Positions 17,097 to 27,032 of a stretch of 64,000 nucleotides of DNA are shown here, piece by piece. Every line of letters starts with the position of its first letter. Positions within the stretch are counted from its first letter, which is position 1. The notes below the pieces were generated by a model that was not told the origin of the DNA, did no database searches, and worked only from the letters and a program-made list of their open reading frames with translations. This stretch comes from Gammaproteobacteria bacterium HGW-Gammaproteobacteria-13 (lineage in GTDB: Bacteria; Pseudomonadota; Gammaproteobacteria; Pseudomonadales; Pseudomonadaceae): assembly GCA_002840155.1 (NCBI GenBank), contig PGZH01000004.1:1-64000 (forward strand), written 5' to 3'. The translations under genes and the position numbers were made by a program.

Positions 17097-17992
17097 TTGA
17101 GCTCCTTGGGCTGAAACCATAATTCCTTGCGGGAAAATGGCGTTGCAGGGGGTAAGTCGGGGTTGTGCAATTCGATGATGCGCCGCTTATGCAGATTGGC
17201 CTGACGCAACGTGTCGCCATGGTACTGCTCGAACAGGCGCTGAAAACTGCCATCGTCAATCATCGCCTCCAGGCCGCGCTCAATGTCGGCAGCCAGGTCC
17301 GGGCGGTTGCGTGAGGTGAAGAAATAGAACGCGGTTGGGTAATGCAGCAGCAGGTGGTTGTCGATGCTCAGCGCCAGCCCGCTTTCCGCCGCGCGCGCCT
17401 GCTCCTGCCAGGCCACCACGACTTCACGGGGAAACAGATCGAAGCGCCCGGCGGCAAGCATCTGGAACAAACCGCGATAGTGCTGGCTGGTCACCACCTT
17501 CAGGCCATTGGCCCGCAGGATCGCCGTGTCCGGCCAGTCGTGGCGTTGGCCGAAGCTGAAGCGTTTAAGTTGATCGAGGTTCTCCACCGTGGCCAGTTGC
17601 TCGGCATCAGCGCTGCGCTGCAGCAGCACACGCCAGCCGATCAGGCCGCGGTAGATCGGGATGCGGATCGGTAGCAAGCGTGCTTCACGCTCACGGGTGG
17701 TCATGGTCCACATCACTTGCACGCTTTTGCTGTTGTGTTCGATGGCCAGCAGCGCGCGGCTTTGCGCCATGGGCACGGGTGTGGGCTGCAGTTGATAACG
17801 ACCGGGTGTACGTTCGAGCGCCGCCGTCAGCAGCGCCAGGGCATAGGCTTCTGGCTCGATACCGTCCGAGTGCAGCGGGTAGTTCAACTGTTCTGCCGCA
17901 TGGACTGGTGGCAGATTGAAAAGGGCGAGAATCAGCAGTGCCTGCAGGTAGTTTGGCCAGGTGCGTTGCCGGTGTGTTGAGGCTGAAGCCAT
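17093..17992 (-). CDS. Periplasmic solute-binding-domain protein
   Basis: 299 aa. A signal peptide (about residues 1-32, ending PPVHA) is followed by a type-2 periplasmic binding fold resembling amino-acid-binding proteins without a transporter: PEAYALALLTAALERTPGRYQL at the start and AADIERGLEAMIDDGSFQRLFEQYHGD at the end. No permease or ATPase gene is nearby, so it may be a stand-alone sensor-like binding protein. It leads an overlapping operon with OsmC and pirin genes. The ligand is unknown. Confidence 0.75.
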   Translation of the reverse strand: MASASTHRQRTWPNYLQALLILALFNLPPVHAAEQLNYPLHSDGIEPEAYALALLTAALERTPGRYQLQPTPVPMAQSRALLAIEHNSKSVQVMWTMTTREREARLLPIRIPIYRGLIGWRVLLQRSADAEQLATVENLDQLKRFSFGQRHDWPDTAILRANGLKVVTSQHYRGLFQMLAAGRFDLFPREVVVAWQEQARAAESGLALSIDNHLLLHYPTAFYFFTSRNRPDLAADIERGLEAMIDDGSFQRLFEQYHGDTLRQANLHKRRIIELHNPDLPPATPFSRKELWFQPKELK

Positions 17993-18069
17993 TGCTGCAA
18001 TCCTGGTTTCTGAACTAGACCTCAGTGTAGTGAGTCAATTGTGCTCACGTCTTCAAGGAGGATTGAGGT

Positions 18070-19092
18070 TTGAGGCGACTTGCATTGAGTCTTGCGGCTT
18101 TAGTCACTGTTTGCAGCCCGTTGGCGCTGGCCCGCGATTACCGTTTTAGTGATGCCCATCTGCATTACGTGGATTTCTTTCAGGAAAGCGCGGGCATGAC
18201 CGAGCTGTTCGAGCAGATGGCTGCCGGCAATATCGAGCATGTGATGCTCTCGGGCATTCCGGTGGCGAAGAAGTGGGATGAAGACGAACCCAAGCGCCCG
18301 CGTTACTACGCCGGCGATGATGCCAATGCCTATTGGTACAGCGCCACCGATGTGCTGGTGGCACATGCCTACAAACAGGTGCCCGCCGAGCAGCGCAAGC
18401 GCCTGCATCCGTTTCTCTCCGGCTTCAACCCGAATGACAAGAATGCCGATGCGCATATCCGCCGCATGCTCGAACTCGACCCAGGGTTGTGGCAAGGCAT
18501 CGGCGAGATTTTTACCCGGCATGACGACCTTACTGCGCTGATCCATGGTGATGCGCCACGGGCTAACAACGAAGCTCTGGCGCGGGTCTTTCACCTGGCT
18601 GCCGAGTACGACCTGCCGGTGATGCTGCATTCCAATATCACCTCCAAGCGTGAGCGTAATCCGCTCTACCTGCAGGAAATCGAGGACCCACTGCGCAATC
18701 ACCCGCATGTGCGATTTATCTGGGCGCATGCTGGCACCAGCATGGAAATTCATCGGCATCAGGAAAAGCTGGATTTCCTCCTGCCCACCCTTGAACGGAT
18801 GCTCAAGCAGTACCCCAATCTGTATATCGATCTGTCCTGGACCATGCTCCAGCCGTATTTACTGGATGCTGACGGCCAGCCTGATGCGGCCTGGGTAAAG
18901 CTGGTCAGCAGCTACCCGGCGCGCTTTATGCTCGGCTCCGACGTGGTTGGCCGTTTTAATGGATTGGCGGGTTATATGAACGGCTTTAAGCCGTTTCTCG
19001 ATGCCTTGCCGGAGAAGGTTGCCCATCAGGTGGCGCGCGATAACTTCCTCGCGGTGTTGCCGCGTCAAGTGCAGGCTGAGCTGCTGGAGTAG
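18070..19092 (+). CDS. Exported amidohydrolase family protein
   Basis: 340 aa from a TTG start at 18070, preceded by AAGGAGG. A signal peptide (about 21 residues, ending ALA) indicates export. The metal-dependent TIM-barrel hydrolase signature is FSDAHLHYVDFF (His30 and His32), with later VMLHSN, FIWAHAGTS and FMLGSDVVG carrying the remaining ligands. The substrate is unknown. It diverges from the solute-binding protein gene; the 77-bp gap holds a short inverted repeat GTGAG/CTCAC at 18030-18048. Confidence 0.85.
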   Translation: MRRLALSLAALVTVCSPLALARDYRFSDAHLHYVDFFQESAGMTELFEQMAAGNIEHVMLSGIPVAKKWDEDEPKRPRYYAGDDANAYWYSATDVLVAHAYKQVPAEQRKRLHPFLSGFNPNDKNADAHIRRMLELDPGLWQGIGEIFTRHDDLTALIHGDAPRANNEALARVFHLAAEYDLPVMLHSNITSKRERNPLYLQEIEDPLRNHPHVRFIWAHAGTSMEIHRHQEKLDFLLPTLERMLKQYPNLYIDLSWTMLQPYLLDADGQPDAAWVKLVSSYPARFMLGSDVVGRFNGLAGYMNGFKPFLDALPEKVAHQVARDNFLAVLPRQVQAELLE

Positions 19093-19094
19093 AG

Positions 19095-19123
19095 CTGTCA
19101 TAGCCTTGTCACACGGGTGTCAT
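19095..19123 (+). promoter_or_regulatory. Candidate Pho box (PhoB operator), three direct repeats
   Basis: CTGTCAT (19095-19101), TTGTCAC (19106-19112) and GTGTCAT (19117-19123) recur with an exact 11-bp period, the layout of PhoB sites. A -10-like CATAGG (19121-19126) would fit the first two repeats and leave the ribosome site of the next gene intact. Confidence 0.6.
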
Positions 19124-19154
19124 AGGCTCGCGCCATCTAAAAAAGGAGCGCGAC

Positions 19155-19619
19155 ATGCAATACACCCGTTTTAGTGCCCTGGCCGCACTTGTGTTGACCA
19201 GCAGCCTGGCGCAGGCCGAAGTCCGGGTAGAAGGCCCGGTCGAGTACGGCGTTTTTGCCAGCAACTATCAGGACTTCCAGGAAGGCGAGCGGGTGTTAAC
19301 CCGTAGCAACCAGCAAATTGAGCAGGGCGAGGTGATTCCGGCCAAGCTCGGCACCAAATTCGGCCTGCGCTACAGCCTGGCCGGCAAAGTGGCCGATGAT
19401 TCGCCGCTGACGTTGCTCTATCTCACCCCCGGCGTGGTCACTCCGCAAGGCACGCGCCACGACAAGTTCGTGGTGACGCAAAAGCTGGTCCCCGGCGCAC
19501 CGCAGGATGTCATGGCCTTTGAATTCACTGAAAAACATGAAGTGGTGCCAGGTGAGTGGCACTTTATGGTGTTTCAGGATGACCGCAAATTGCTGGAGCA
19601 GCGGTTTACCGTGCGCTGA
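19155..19619 (+). CDS. DUF3859 domain protein, exported
   Basis: 154 aa with a clear signal peptide (MQYTRFSALAALVLTSSLAQA). The mature part is about 130 aa, beta-rich, with VRVEGPVEYGVF at its start, KLGTKFGLRYSL, and a C-terminal PGEWHFMVFQDDRKLLEQRF. These are features of DUF3859, a family of unknown function, probably periplasmic. AAGGAG precedes the ATG. A Pho-box-like repeat lies just upstream, so it may be made under phosphate limitation. A terminator follows, so it is monocistronic. Confidence 0.85.
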   Translation: MQYTRFSALAALVLTSSLAQAEVRVEGPVEYGVFASNYQDFQEGERVLTRSNQQIEQGEVIPAKLGTKFGLRYSLAGKVADDSPLTLLYLTPGVVTPQGTRHDKFVVTQKLVPGAPQDVMAFEFTEKHEVVPGEWHFMVFQDDRKLLEQRFTVR

Positions 19620-19642
19620 AATTACCTGAAGTCGTAACCCTA

Positions 19643-19668
19643 AACCCGAGCCCAGGCTCGGGTTTTTT
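19643..19668 (+). terminator. Terminator after the DUF3859 gene
   Basis: AACCCGAGCC and GGCTCGGGTT pair, followed by a run of T. Confidence 0.93.
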
Positions 19669-19681
19669 TATGTGCAAGCGG

Positions 19682-19708
19682 TCAAGAATCTAGTGCTAGA
19701 GTCGATAC
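19682..19708 (+). promoter_or_regulatory. Candidate sigma-28 (FliA) promoter of the chemoreceptor gene
   Basis: TCAAG (19682-19686), 14 nt, then GTCGATAC (19701-19708). Compared with the FliA consensus TAAAG / GCCGATAA the match is 4 of 5 and 6 of 8, with exact spacing. Confidence 0.55.
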
Positions 19709-19807
19709 GGAGTCTGTAGATATTGGCTGAAGGTCTTAAGGCATTCATAAGGATAGTGGCCATATGCTATCGAACAAGCTGCTTCAGAACCCTAAAGGAC
19801 GGCCGTG

Positions 19808-21433
19808 ATGACCCTAAGAAATCTCAATATTGCGCCCAGAGCATCGCTGGGCTTTGGCCTGGTGGCGCTATTGGTGCTGATACTCGGCGGCTTTTCGCTG
19901 CTGCAGATGGCAGAAATGAACAAGCAGTCGGAGCAGGTAAACGAAAACTGGTTGCCCAGCATTCTGAGTCTGGGTGAGATGAACCAGGATGTCCTGCGGC
20001 TGCGTGCGCTGACCCTGCGCTTGATGCTCAATACCGATGAGGCCATGACTCGACAGAATCTGACTCGCGCCGAAGAACTCAAAGGCATGTTGGGCAAGGC
20101 GCAAGGCACTTACGAAAAGCTGATTTCCAGTGCAGAAGAAAAGAGCGCTTACGGGCGTTTCAAGCAGGCTGAAGGCAACTATCTGCAAGAGCAAAGCAAG
20201 ATCGTCGATGCAATACGGCAAGGTGATCGGGATGCGGCCCTGGCGGTCGCCAACGGTCCGCTTAACGGTCACGCCGACAGTATGGCCAAGGCGCTGGTCG
20301 AGCTTTCTGAACTGAACCGGGTTGGCGCCAATGCCGCCGCTGACGCGGCTGATGCGGTATTCGCCAGCGCACGGTTGTGGGTGATGGTGATGATCGCCCT
20401 GGCGCTGGGCCTGACGGTGATTCTGGCACTGCTGCTGACCCGCAGCATCGTCGCGCCGCTGACCGAAGCGGTGCGGGTGGCTGAAGTGGTGGCGAGCGGC
20501 AACCTGACCCAGTCAATCGAGGTGCAAGGCAGCGATGAACCGGCGCGCTTGCTGAGCGCCTTGAAAAGCATGCAGCAGAGCCTGCGCAGCACCATCCAGA
20601 ATATTTCCGACTCCTCCACGCAGCTGGCCTCGGCCTCGGAAGAACTCAGCGCGGTGACCGAAGATTCGACCCGCGGCTTGCATCAGCAGAACAATGAAAT
20701 CGAGCAGGCGGCTACAGCGGTTAATGAAATGACCAGCGCGGTGGAGGAGGTGGCACGCAACGCCGTCAGCACCTCCGAGGCCTCCAGTGAATCCAACCGT
20801 ACCGCCCAGCATGGCCGCGAGCAGGTGCGCCAGACTGTCGAGTCGATCAGCCACCTGGCGGATGACGTGACCCATACCGCTTCCGAAGTTGAGCAACTGG
20901 CCGGTCAGGTGCGTGATATCAGCAAGGTGCTGGATGTGATCCGCTCGATTGCCGAGCAGACCAACCTGCTGGCGCTGAACGCAGCGATTGAAGCGGCGCG
21001 AGCCGGTGAAGCCGGGCGCGGTTTTGCTGTGGTAGCCGATGAGGTGCGGGCCTTGGCGCATCGCACCCAGCAGTCGACCCGTGAAATCGAGCAAATGGTC
21101 AGCGGTATTCAGCAGGGCACCGACAAGGCGGTTAACGCCATGCAGAACAGCAACAGCCGCGCGCGTTCGACCCTGGATGTGGCCAAGGCGGCCGGCCAGG
21201 CACTGGATGAGATTGCTGCCGCCATTTCGCAGATCAACGAACGTAATCTGGTGATCGCCAGCGCCTCGGAAGAACAAGCCCAAGTGGCTCGCGAAGTCGA
21301 CCGTAACCTGGTGAATATCCGTGATCTGTCGATGCAGTCTTCGGCGGGTGCTAATCAGACCAGTGCGGCCAGCCAGGAATTATCACGGCTAGCCGTGGAC
21401 CTGAATGCACTGGTGGCGCGCTTCTCGATCTAA
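19808..21433 (+). CDS. Methyl-accepting chemotaxis protein
   Basis: 541 aa from ATG 19808; a GTG one codon earlier is equally possible, with AAAGGAC upstream. Membrane segment 1 is near residues 13-33, a four-helix-bundle periplasmic sensor (4HB_MCP type, [19 protein letters not shown]) follows, and segment 2 is near 195-215. Then come HAMP and the cytoplasmic signalling hairpin with the invariant tip [20 protein letters not shown]. The C-terminus lacks an NWETF-type pentapeptide. It signals to the CheA/CheW array; the ligand is unknown. From memory a chemoreceptor gene occupies the same place beside fabB in P. aeruginosa. Confidence 0.93.
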   Translation: MTLRNLNIAPRASLGFGLVALLVLILGGFSLLQMAEMNKQSEQVNENWLPSILSLGEMNQDVLRLRALTLRLMLNTDEAMTRQNLTRAEELKGMLGKAQGTYEKLISSAEEKSAYGRFKQAEGNYLQEQSKIVDAIRQGDRDAALAVANGPLNGHADSMAKALVELSELNRVGANAAADAADAVFASARLWVMVMIALALGLTVILALLLTRSIVAPLTEAVRVAEVVASGNLTQSIEVQGSDEPARLLSALKSMQQSLRSTIQNISDSSTQLASASEELSAVTEDSTRGLHQQNNEIEQAATAVNEMTSAVEEVARNAVSTSEASSESNRTAQHGREQVRQTVESISHLADDVTHTASEVEQLAGQVRDISKVLDVIRSIAEQTNLLALNAAIEAARAGEAGRGFAVVADEVRALAHRTQQSTREIEQMVSGIQQGTDKAVNAMQNSNSRARSTLDVAKAAGQALDEIAAAISQINERNLVIASASEEQAQVAREVDRNLVNIRDLSMQSSAGANQTSAASQELSRLAVDLNALVARFSI

Positions 21434-21452
21434 TCAAGGAAACAGCCACAAT

Positions 21453-21482
21453 AAAAAGGCCACCCCGAGGGGTGGCCTTTTT
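21453..21482 (+). terminator. Bidirectional terminator between the chemoreceptor gene and fabB
   Basis: AAAAAGGCCACCCC and GGGGTGGCCTTTTT form a perfect stem serving both convergent genes. Confidence 0.95.
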
Positions 21483-21507
21483 AATCTTGCAAACAAACGG
21501 CTTGGGC

Positions 21508-22728
21508 TTACTTACCAGCCCAGCGCTTGAGTACCAGGGTGGCGTTGGTGCCGCCGAAGCCGAAGCTGTTGCTCATCACGGTGTCGAGCTTGGCGTTTTC
21601 GACGGTGCTGCGCTGGATCGGCAGGTCGGCGATTTCCGGGTCGACTTCGTCGATGTTGACCGAGCCGGCGATAAAGTTGCCTTCCATCATCAGCATGCAG
21701 TAGATCGCTTCCTGTACGCCGGCGGCGCCCAGGGAGTGACCGGACAGGCTCTTGGTCGAGCTGATGGCGGGCGCCTTGGCGCCGAACACTTCACGTACTG
21801 CGCGGCTTTCCGCGACGTCGCCGACCGGAGTCGAGGTGCCGTGGGTGTTCAGGTAGTCGATTGGGGTGTCGACGGTGGCCAGGGCCTGCTGCATGCAGCG
21901 CACAGCGCCTTCACCGCTCGGGGCAACCATGTCGTAGCCGTCGGAGGTTGCGCCGTAGCCAACGATTTCCGCGTAGATCTTCGCGCCGCGAGCAAGGGCA
22001 TGCTCCAGCTCTTCGACCACCACCATGCCGCCACCGCCAGCGATGACGAAACCGTCACGCTTGGCGTCGTAGGCACGCGAGGCTTTTTCCGGGGTTTCGT
22101 TGTACTGGGTGGAGAGGGCGCCCATGGCGTCGAACAGGAAACTCTGGCTCCAATGCTCTTCTTCACCGCCGCCGGCGAATACCACGTCCTGCTTACCCAG
22201 CTGGATCTGCTCCATGGCATTACCGATGCAATGGGCGCTGGTGGCGCAGGCCGAAGAGATCGAGTAGTTGACACCCTTGATCTTGAATGGCGTAGCCAAG
22301 CAGGCAGACACGGTGCTGCCCATGGTGCGTGGCACACGGTATGGACCGACGCGCTTGACGCCTTTCTCGCGCAGGATGTCCATGGCCTCCATCTGGTTGA
22401 AGGTCGACGCGCCGCCGGAGCCTGCAATCAGACCCACGCGTGGGTTGGAGATGTCTTCCGCGCTGAGGCCCGAATCCTTGATCGCCTGCTCCATGGAGAG
22501 ATAAGCGAAGGCTGCGGCATCACCCATAAAGCGATAGACCTTGCGGTCGATCAGCTCTTCCAGGTTCAGATCAACCGAGCCGGATACATGGCTACGCAGG
22601 CCCATTTCGGCATAGGCAGGGTTGAAACGGATGCCTGACTTGCCAGCACGTAGGTTGGCAGAGACGGTGGCTTTGTCATTGCCCAGGCAGGAAACGATGC
22701 CCAGGCCGGTAATCACGACGCGACGCAT
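21508..22728 (-). CDS. fabB: Beta-ketoacyl-ACP synthase I
   Basis: A 406-aa condensing enzyme of type II fatty acid synthesis that elongates acyl-ACP, essential for the unsaturated branch in partnership with FabA. The catalytic triad is complete: Cys161 in [10 protein letters not shown], His296 in NTHGTSTP and His331 in SGHSLGAAG. The C-terminal [13 protein letters not shown] is intact. It starts 12 bp after the fabA stop, so fabA-fabB are an operon. Length and sequence are normal for Pseudomonas. Confidence 0.98.
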   Translation of the reverse strand: MRRVVITGLGIVSCLGNDKATVSANLRAGKSGIRFNPAYAEMGLRSHVSGSVDLNLEELIDRKVYRFMGDAAAFAYLSMEQAIKDSGLSAEDISNPRVGLIAGSGGASTFNQMEAMDILREKGVKRVGPYRVPRTMGSTVSACLATPFKIKGVNYSISSACATSAHCIGNAMEQIQLGKQDVVFAGGGEEEHWSQSFLFDAMGALSTQYNETPEKASRAYDAKRDGFVIAGGGGMVVVEELEHALARGAKIYAEIVGYGATSDGYDMVAPSGEGAVRCMQQALATVDTPIDYLNTHGTSTPVGDVAESRAVREVFGAKAPAISSTKSLSGHSLGAAGVQEAIYCMLMMEGNFIAGSVNIDEVDPEIADLPIQRSTVENAKLDTVMSNSFGFGGTNATLVLKRWAGK

Positions 22729-22740
22729 GCGATGAGTCCC

Positions 22741-23256
22741 TTAGAAATTGTCGGTAGAGGTGAACAGGCCAACCCGCAGGCCTTCGGCGCTGTAGATTTC
22801 GCGGCCATCAACGCTGACGCTGCCATCGGCAATAGCCAGGACCAGGGAGCGGGCGATGGTGCGTTTGATATGAATGTTGTAGGTGACTTTCTTGGCGGTC
22901 GGCAGGACCTGGCCGAAGAACTTCACTTCGCCCGAACCGAGGGCACGGCCGCGGCCGGGGTTGCCCTGCCAGCCGAGGTGGAAACCGACCAGCTGCCACA
23001 TGGCATCCAGCCCCAGGCAGCCTGGCATCACCGGGTCGCCTTCGAAATGGCAGGCGAAAAACCACAGATCAGGAGTGATATCGAGCTCGGCGACTATTTC
23101 GCCCTTGCCGTACTTGCCGCCGGTGTCGCTGATATGGGTGATGCGATCGATCATCAGCATGTTCGGCGCGGGCAGTTGCGCATTACCTGGGCCGAATAGT
23201 TCGCCGCGACCGCAAGCGAGCAGTTCTTCCCGGGTGAAGGCGTTTTGTTTGGTCAT
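22741..23256 (-). CDS. fabA: 3-hydroxydecanoyl-ACP dehydratase/isomerase
   Basis: 171 aa. It dehydrates 3-hydroxydecanoyl-ACP and isomerises the trans-2 to the cis-3 double bond, the entry to unsaturated fatty acids. The catalytic His70 is in [15 protein letters not shown] and Asp84 in [12 protein letters not shown], at the standard positions. GAGGAG lies before the ATG. It is the first gene of fabA-fabB. A 16-bp palindrome about 127 bp upstream may be the operator for a FabR/DesT-type regulator. Confidence 0.98.
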   Translation of the reverse strand: MTKQNAFTREELLACGRGELFGPGNAQLPAPNMLMIDRITHISDTGGKYGKGEIVAELDITPDLWFFACHFEGDPVMPGCLGLDAMWQLVGFHLGWQGNPGRGRALGSGEVKFFGQVLPTAKKVTYNIHIKRTIARSLVLAIADGSVSVDGREIYSAEGLRVGLFTSTDNF

Positions 23257-23382
23257 GCGAGCTCCTCAATATGTCCCATGCGCCAAGGCTGGGCGAATCG
23301 TCCTGGCTGGCGGCGCAGTCTGCTGCGCCTGCCAACAGCCTAGTCATAGACTGTTGCGTTGTGGTGAAAGTCACAGCCTTGT

Positions 23383-23398
23383 GAGTACAGTTGTACTC
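23383..23398 (-). promoter_or_regulatory. Candidate FabR/DesT-type operator upstream of fabA
   Basis: GAGTACA, a 2-bp centre and TGTACTC form a perfect 7-2-7 palindrome. The GTACA-NN-TGT core resembles the sites of TetR-family unsaturated fatty acid regulators, recalled from FabR (AGCGTACA-NN-TGTTCGCT-like). The gap also holds two copies of GTCATAGAC (23343-23351 and 23414-23422). Confidence 0.5.
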
Positions 23399-23430
23399 CG
23401 CTCTTCTTGGCCTGTCATAGACCTATGGCT

Positions 23431-25353
23431 CTAGCCTGCAGCAGTTGAGCCTTCTTGACTACCCGTCGAAGGTCGAGGGGGCAGCCAGCGCTGTAGGATT
23501 CGCTGCAAATCTGCCCGTTTGAAGGGTTTTGCCAGGTAGTCATTCATACCCGATTGCAGGCAGGCCTCGCGGTCGCCCTGCAGGGCATTGGCGGTTAGGG
23601 CGATGATCGGCAATTCGGTGCAACCGGCTAGGCGGCGGATCTGCCGTGTGGCCTCGTAGCCATCCATGATCGGCAGGCGGCAATCCATCAGAATCGCTGC
23701 ATATTTCTGCTGGCTGACCTGATGCACGGCCTGGGCGCCATCGCCGACCAGGCTGACCTGATAGCCCAGGCTACGCAGCATGGCTTCGATAACGGTCTGG
23801 TTGACTGGGTTGTCTTCAACCAGCAGGACCGGCTGGCCGTTGCCCTGGTCAGTCGGCAGTGGTGTGTCGCTGACAGCGGGGGCGACCTGCTGGGAAAACG
23901 GCAGTGGCACCTCTAGGGTAAACACCGAGCCCTGGCCTTCCTGGCTGACCGCGCGCAGGGTGCCGCCCATGCGTTCGGCAAGGGTACGGGCAATCGGCAA
24001 ACCCAGCCCGGTGCCGCCGTAACGTCTTGAAATAGAAGTGTCGGCCTGCTGGAAGGCATCGAACATATGTTCCAGCCGCTCGGGGGAGATACCGATGCCG
24101 CTGTCGTGTACCGAACAGCTGAACCACAGCACCTGGTTGTCCAGCGCCTGCCAGGTGCTGTGTACGCGGATACTGCCGGTTTCGGTGAACTTCAGGGCGT
24201 TGCCGATCAGGTTGACCAGAATCTGCCTAATCCGCGTCGGGTCGCCCTGTACCTGCAGCTGTTCCAGGCCGCTCTGGGTGTCCAGCAGCAGCTGCAGGCC
24301 GCGCTGTTGGGCGCTGTGCTGGAACACTTGAATCGAGCTTTGCAGCAGATCGAGCAGGCTGAAGGGGATGCGTTCCAGCTCCAGTGCGCCGCGTTCGATG
24401 CGCGAGAAGTCGAGAATATCGTTGATGACTTTCAGCAGGTGCTCGGTGGATTCGGTGGCCAGCGCCGCATATTCCGCCTGCTCCTGGGTCATCTCGGTGG
24501 TTTCCAGCAGCTGCAGCATGCCCAGCACGCCATTCATCGGCGTACGCAACTCGTGGCTCATCATCGCCAGAAAGTCGGATTTGGCGCGGTTGGCCAGCTC
24601 CGATTGCTCGCGGGCCTGAATCAGTAGGGTCATGGCCCGCTGCTGTTCTTCACTGGCGCTGGCCAGACCGTGGGCGAGGTTGTTGATATGCCGCGCCAGA
24701 GCCTGCAGCTCACCTTCACCGACCTCGGGCAGGGTGGTCTGGTAGTTGCCGGCCTGGATCGCGCTGACGGCTTCCCCCATGGCGCTAAGCGGCTGTGACA
24801 AGTGACGGGCCAGGCGGCGGGCGAGAATAAAGGTCAGGGCCAGGGCAAACAGGGCGAGCAGGGTGGCTTTGAGGAGGATTTCCTGCTGGCGGGTGTTGAA
24901 GGCATCGTTGGACATGCCCACGACTACATAACCCAGGTAGTCATCGGCCAGCGTCTGTTGGGTGGGGGTGTGCAGCGCCGCGCGTTGCAGATGGATCGGT
25001 GCCTGGAATACCTCGACCTGGCTGCTGGCGTGGCCGCTGCCGGGCGTTTGTTCGACGTAAACGAGGATCTTGCCGGTGTGGTCGCGCACTTCCAGAAAAC
25101 GCACATGCGGGGTCTTCAAGGTTGCTTGCAACAGGGCATCGAGCACATCGAGGTTGCCGGAAATTACCCCGTAGGTGCTGGCCGGCGCCAACTGGCTGGC
25201 GATCAGCTGGCCATAATGGTTGAGCTCCTGACGCAGGTCCTGCAGGCGGGCAAAGGTGAAGAAGCCGGTGAGCAGCAGGGTCAGCAGCAGGGCGGGGCCG
25301 ACACTGATCAATTGCGTGCGGGTATGGATATTCCAGCCACGGCGCAGGATCAT
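23431..25353 (-). CDS. Hybrid sensor histidine kinase (PA1611-like)
   Basis: A 640-aa inner-membrane hybrid kinase. It has membrane segment 1 ([20 protein letters not shown]), a periplasmic sensor of about 130 residues, segment 2 near 160-180, HAMP ([28 protein letters not shown]), HisKA with His267 in [12 protein letters not shown], an HATPase ([19 protein letters not shown]) and a receiver with Asp557 in [11 protein letters not shown]. There is no HPt domain, so a separate HPt protein must take the phosphate. From memory its place next to fabA matches P. aeruginosa PA1611, which acts in the RetS/Gac/HptB network; that role is inferred here. It is the upstream neighbour of fabA on the same strand. 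Confidence 0.88.
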   Translation of the reverse strand: MILRRGWNIHTRTQLISVGPALLLTLLLTGFFTFARLQDLRQELNHYGQLIASQLAPASTYGVISGNLDVLDALLQATLKTPHVRFLEVRDHTGKILVYVEQTPGSGHASSQVEVFQAPIHLQRAALHTPTQQTLADDYLGYVVVGMSNDAFNTRQQEILLKATLLALFALALTFILARRLARHLSQPLSAMGEAVSAIQAGNYQTTLPEVGEGELQALARHINNLAHGLASASEEQQRAMTLLIQAREQSELANRAKSDFLAMMSHELRTPMNGVLGMLQLLETTEMTQEQAEYAALATESTEHLLKVINDILDFSRIERGALELERIPFSLLDLLQSSIQVFQHSAQQRGLQLLLDTQSGLEQLQVQGDPTRIRQILVNLIGNALKFTETGSIRVHSTWQALDNQVLWFSCSVHDSGIGISPERLEHMFDAFQQADTSISRRYGGTGLGLPIARTLAERMGGTLRAVSQEGQGSVFTLEVPLPFSQQVAPAVSDTPLPTDQGNGQPVLLVEDNPVNQTVIEAMLRSLGYQVSLVGDGAQAVHQVSQQKYAAILMDCRLPIMDGYEATRQIRRLAGCTELPIIALTANALQGDREACLQSGMNDYLAKPFKRADLQRILQRWLPPRPSTGSQEGSTAAG

Positions 25354-25554
25354 CGGGCCACTCCGCTGCTGCGCAGAATGTGCGGGCGCTGGAGAACTGG
25401 CCGGTTTTTCGCGGTCTCAGGGTGAAGCCGGGCTTGGGTGCTATCGATCACGCCACAACCTTGTTTGCGTTTGAAAGCCTGCATGTTAACTGAGCTGCCT
25501 GGCTTTGCCAGTGCTAGCCGCGCAGCTAAAGCTGGCTGCATACAGACGCCGCCG

Positions 25555-25560
25555 TATAAT
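25555..25560 (+). promoter_or_regulatory. -10 element of a candidate gpsA promoter
   Basis: A perfect TATAAT lies 42 bp before the gpsA ATG. The -35 region is poor. Confidence 0.4.
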
Positions 25561-25602
25561 GCGAGCGATTCGCCACTTTCAATGGTTTACCACGGATGCG
25601 TT

Positions 25603-26625
25603 ATGACTGATCAGCCCCCCATCGCCGTGCTTGGCGGCGGTAGCTTCGGCACTGCGATTGCAAATTTGCTGGCCGAGAATGGCCAGCACGTCCTGCACTG
25701 GATGCGCGACCCACAACAGGCCCAGGCGATTCGGCTGACCCGTGAAAATCCGCGTTACCTCAAAGGCATCAAAATTCACCCAGGCGTTGACCCGGTAACC
25801 GACCTGAGCGCGACCCTGAATGCCTGCCAGTTGATCTTTGTTGCCTTGCCCTCCAGTGCATTGCGCCAGGCGCTGCAGCCGGTGGCTGAGTTGCTGAGCG
25901 GCAAGTTGCTGGTGAGTACCACCAAGGGCATTGAGGCGCAGAGTTTTCTGCTGATGAGCCAGATTCTCGAAGACATCGCTCCGCAGGCGCGTATTGGCGT
26001 GCTGTCTGGGCCGAACCTGGCGCGTGAAGTGGCCGAGCATGCGCTGACCGCGTCGGTCGTCGCCAGCGAGGACGAAGACCTTTGCCTGCAAGTGCAGGCC
26101 GCGCTGCACGGGCGCACTTTCCGTGTGTACGCCAGTGGCGACCGCTTTGGCGTCGAGTTGGGCGGGGCGCTGAAGAACGTTTACGCGATCATCGCTGGTA
26201 TGGCGGCGGCCATGGGCATGGGCGAAAACACCAAGAGCATGCTGATTACCCGCGCGCTGGCGGAAATGACCCGCTTTGCGGTCAAGCTGGGCGCCAACCC
26301 CATGACCTTCCTCGGTTTGGCCGGGGTGGGCGACCTGATCGTCACCTGCTCCTCGGCGAAAAGCCGCAATTACCAGGTCGGCTTTGCCCTCGGCGAGGGG
26401 CTGAGTCTGGAGGATGCCGTGGCGCGTCTGGGCGAAGTGGCGGAAGGGGTGAACACCATCAAGGTGCTGAAGGCCAAAGCCGAGGAACTGCAGGTCTATA
26501 TGCCCCTGGTGGCGGGCCTGCATGCCATTCTGTTTGAAGGGCGCACCCTGGATCAGGTGATCGGCGCGCTGATGCGTGGCGAGCCGAAGACCGACGTCGA
26601 CTTTATCCCCACCACTGGTTTCTGA
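25603..26625 (+). CDS. gpsA: NAD(P)-dependent glycerol-3-phosphate dehydrogenase
   Basis: 340 aa, cytosolic. It reduces dihydroxyacetone phosphate to sn-glycerol 3-phosphate for phospholipid synthesis. The nucleotide-binding motif is [14 protein letters not shown] (residues 7-20), the active-site block is [14 protein letters not shown] with its catalytic Lys, and [14 protein letters not shown] and [14 protein letters not shown] are further family signatures. ATG 25603 gives the family N-terminus; the longer frame upstream is non-coding. It is followed by a DUF4389 gene and sixA in the same direction. Confidence 0.97.
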   Translation: MTDQPPIAVLGGGSFGTAIANLLAENGQHVLHWMRDPQQAQAIRLTRENPRYLKGIKIHPGVDPVTDLSATLNACQLIFVALPSSALRQALQPVAELLSGKLLVSTTKGIEAQSFLLMSQILEDIAPQARIGVLSGPNLAREVAEHALTASVVASEDEDLCLQVQAALHGRTFRVYASGDRFGVELGGALKNVYAIIAGMAAAMGMGENTKSMLITRALAEMTRFAVKLGANPMTFLGLAGVGDLIVTCSSAKSRNYQVGFALGEGLSLEDAVARLGEVAEGVNTIKVLKAKAEELQVYMPLVAGLHAILFEGRTLDQVIGALMRGEPKTDVDFIPTTGF

Positions 26626-26659
26626 GTTTTAGCTTTCTAAACCCTGCAAGGAGATGAGC

Positions 26660-27007
26660 ATGAGTGATGACAATCAGCAACTGCAGCGCGAATCGATTCT
26701 GCTGCGCATCCTCTGGATGGTGATCTTCACCATCGTCTGGCAACTGGCGGAAATCCTCCTGGGTGCCGTGGTGTTGCTGCAGCTGGGTTATCGCCTGTTT
26801 TACGGTGCGCCGAATGCTGGCTTGCTGGGTTTTGGTGACAGCCTGAGCCAGTACCTGGCGCAGATCGGCCGCTTTGGCACCTTTAATAGCGATGAAAAGC
26901 CCTGGCCGTTCGCCGACTGGCCAACCCCGCAAGCGCCGCAGGGTGAAACCCCGCACAGCATTCCGCCGGCGGCCCACCCGGTGCGTGACGAAGAGCCGAA
27001 GCTTTGA
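26660..27007 (+). CDS. DUF4389 family membrane protein
   Basis: 115 aa from ATG 26660, with AAGGAG 6 bp before it; an in-frame ATG at 26654 overlaps that site. One long hydrophobic region, LLRILWMVIFTIVWQLAEILLG and onward, gives one or two membrane passes. The sequence FGDSLSQYLAQIGRFGTFNSDEKPWPFADWP is typical of DUF4389. The C-terminal tail is proline-rich and soluble. The function is unknown. It lies between gpsA and sixA, probably in one operon. Confidence 0.85.
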   Translation: MSDDNQQLQRESILLRILWMVIFTIVWQLAEILLGAVVLLQLGYRLFYGAPNAGLLGFGDSLSQYLAQIGRFGTFNSDEKPWPFADWPTPQAPQGETPHSIPPAAHPVRDEEPKL

Positions 27008-27032
27008 CTGGTCGGCTTATCGGGTCAAACCT

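Noticed and set aside
23412..23422. CTGTCAT near fabA as a Pho box
   Set aside because: Single copy; no second repeat at 11 bp on either side.
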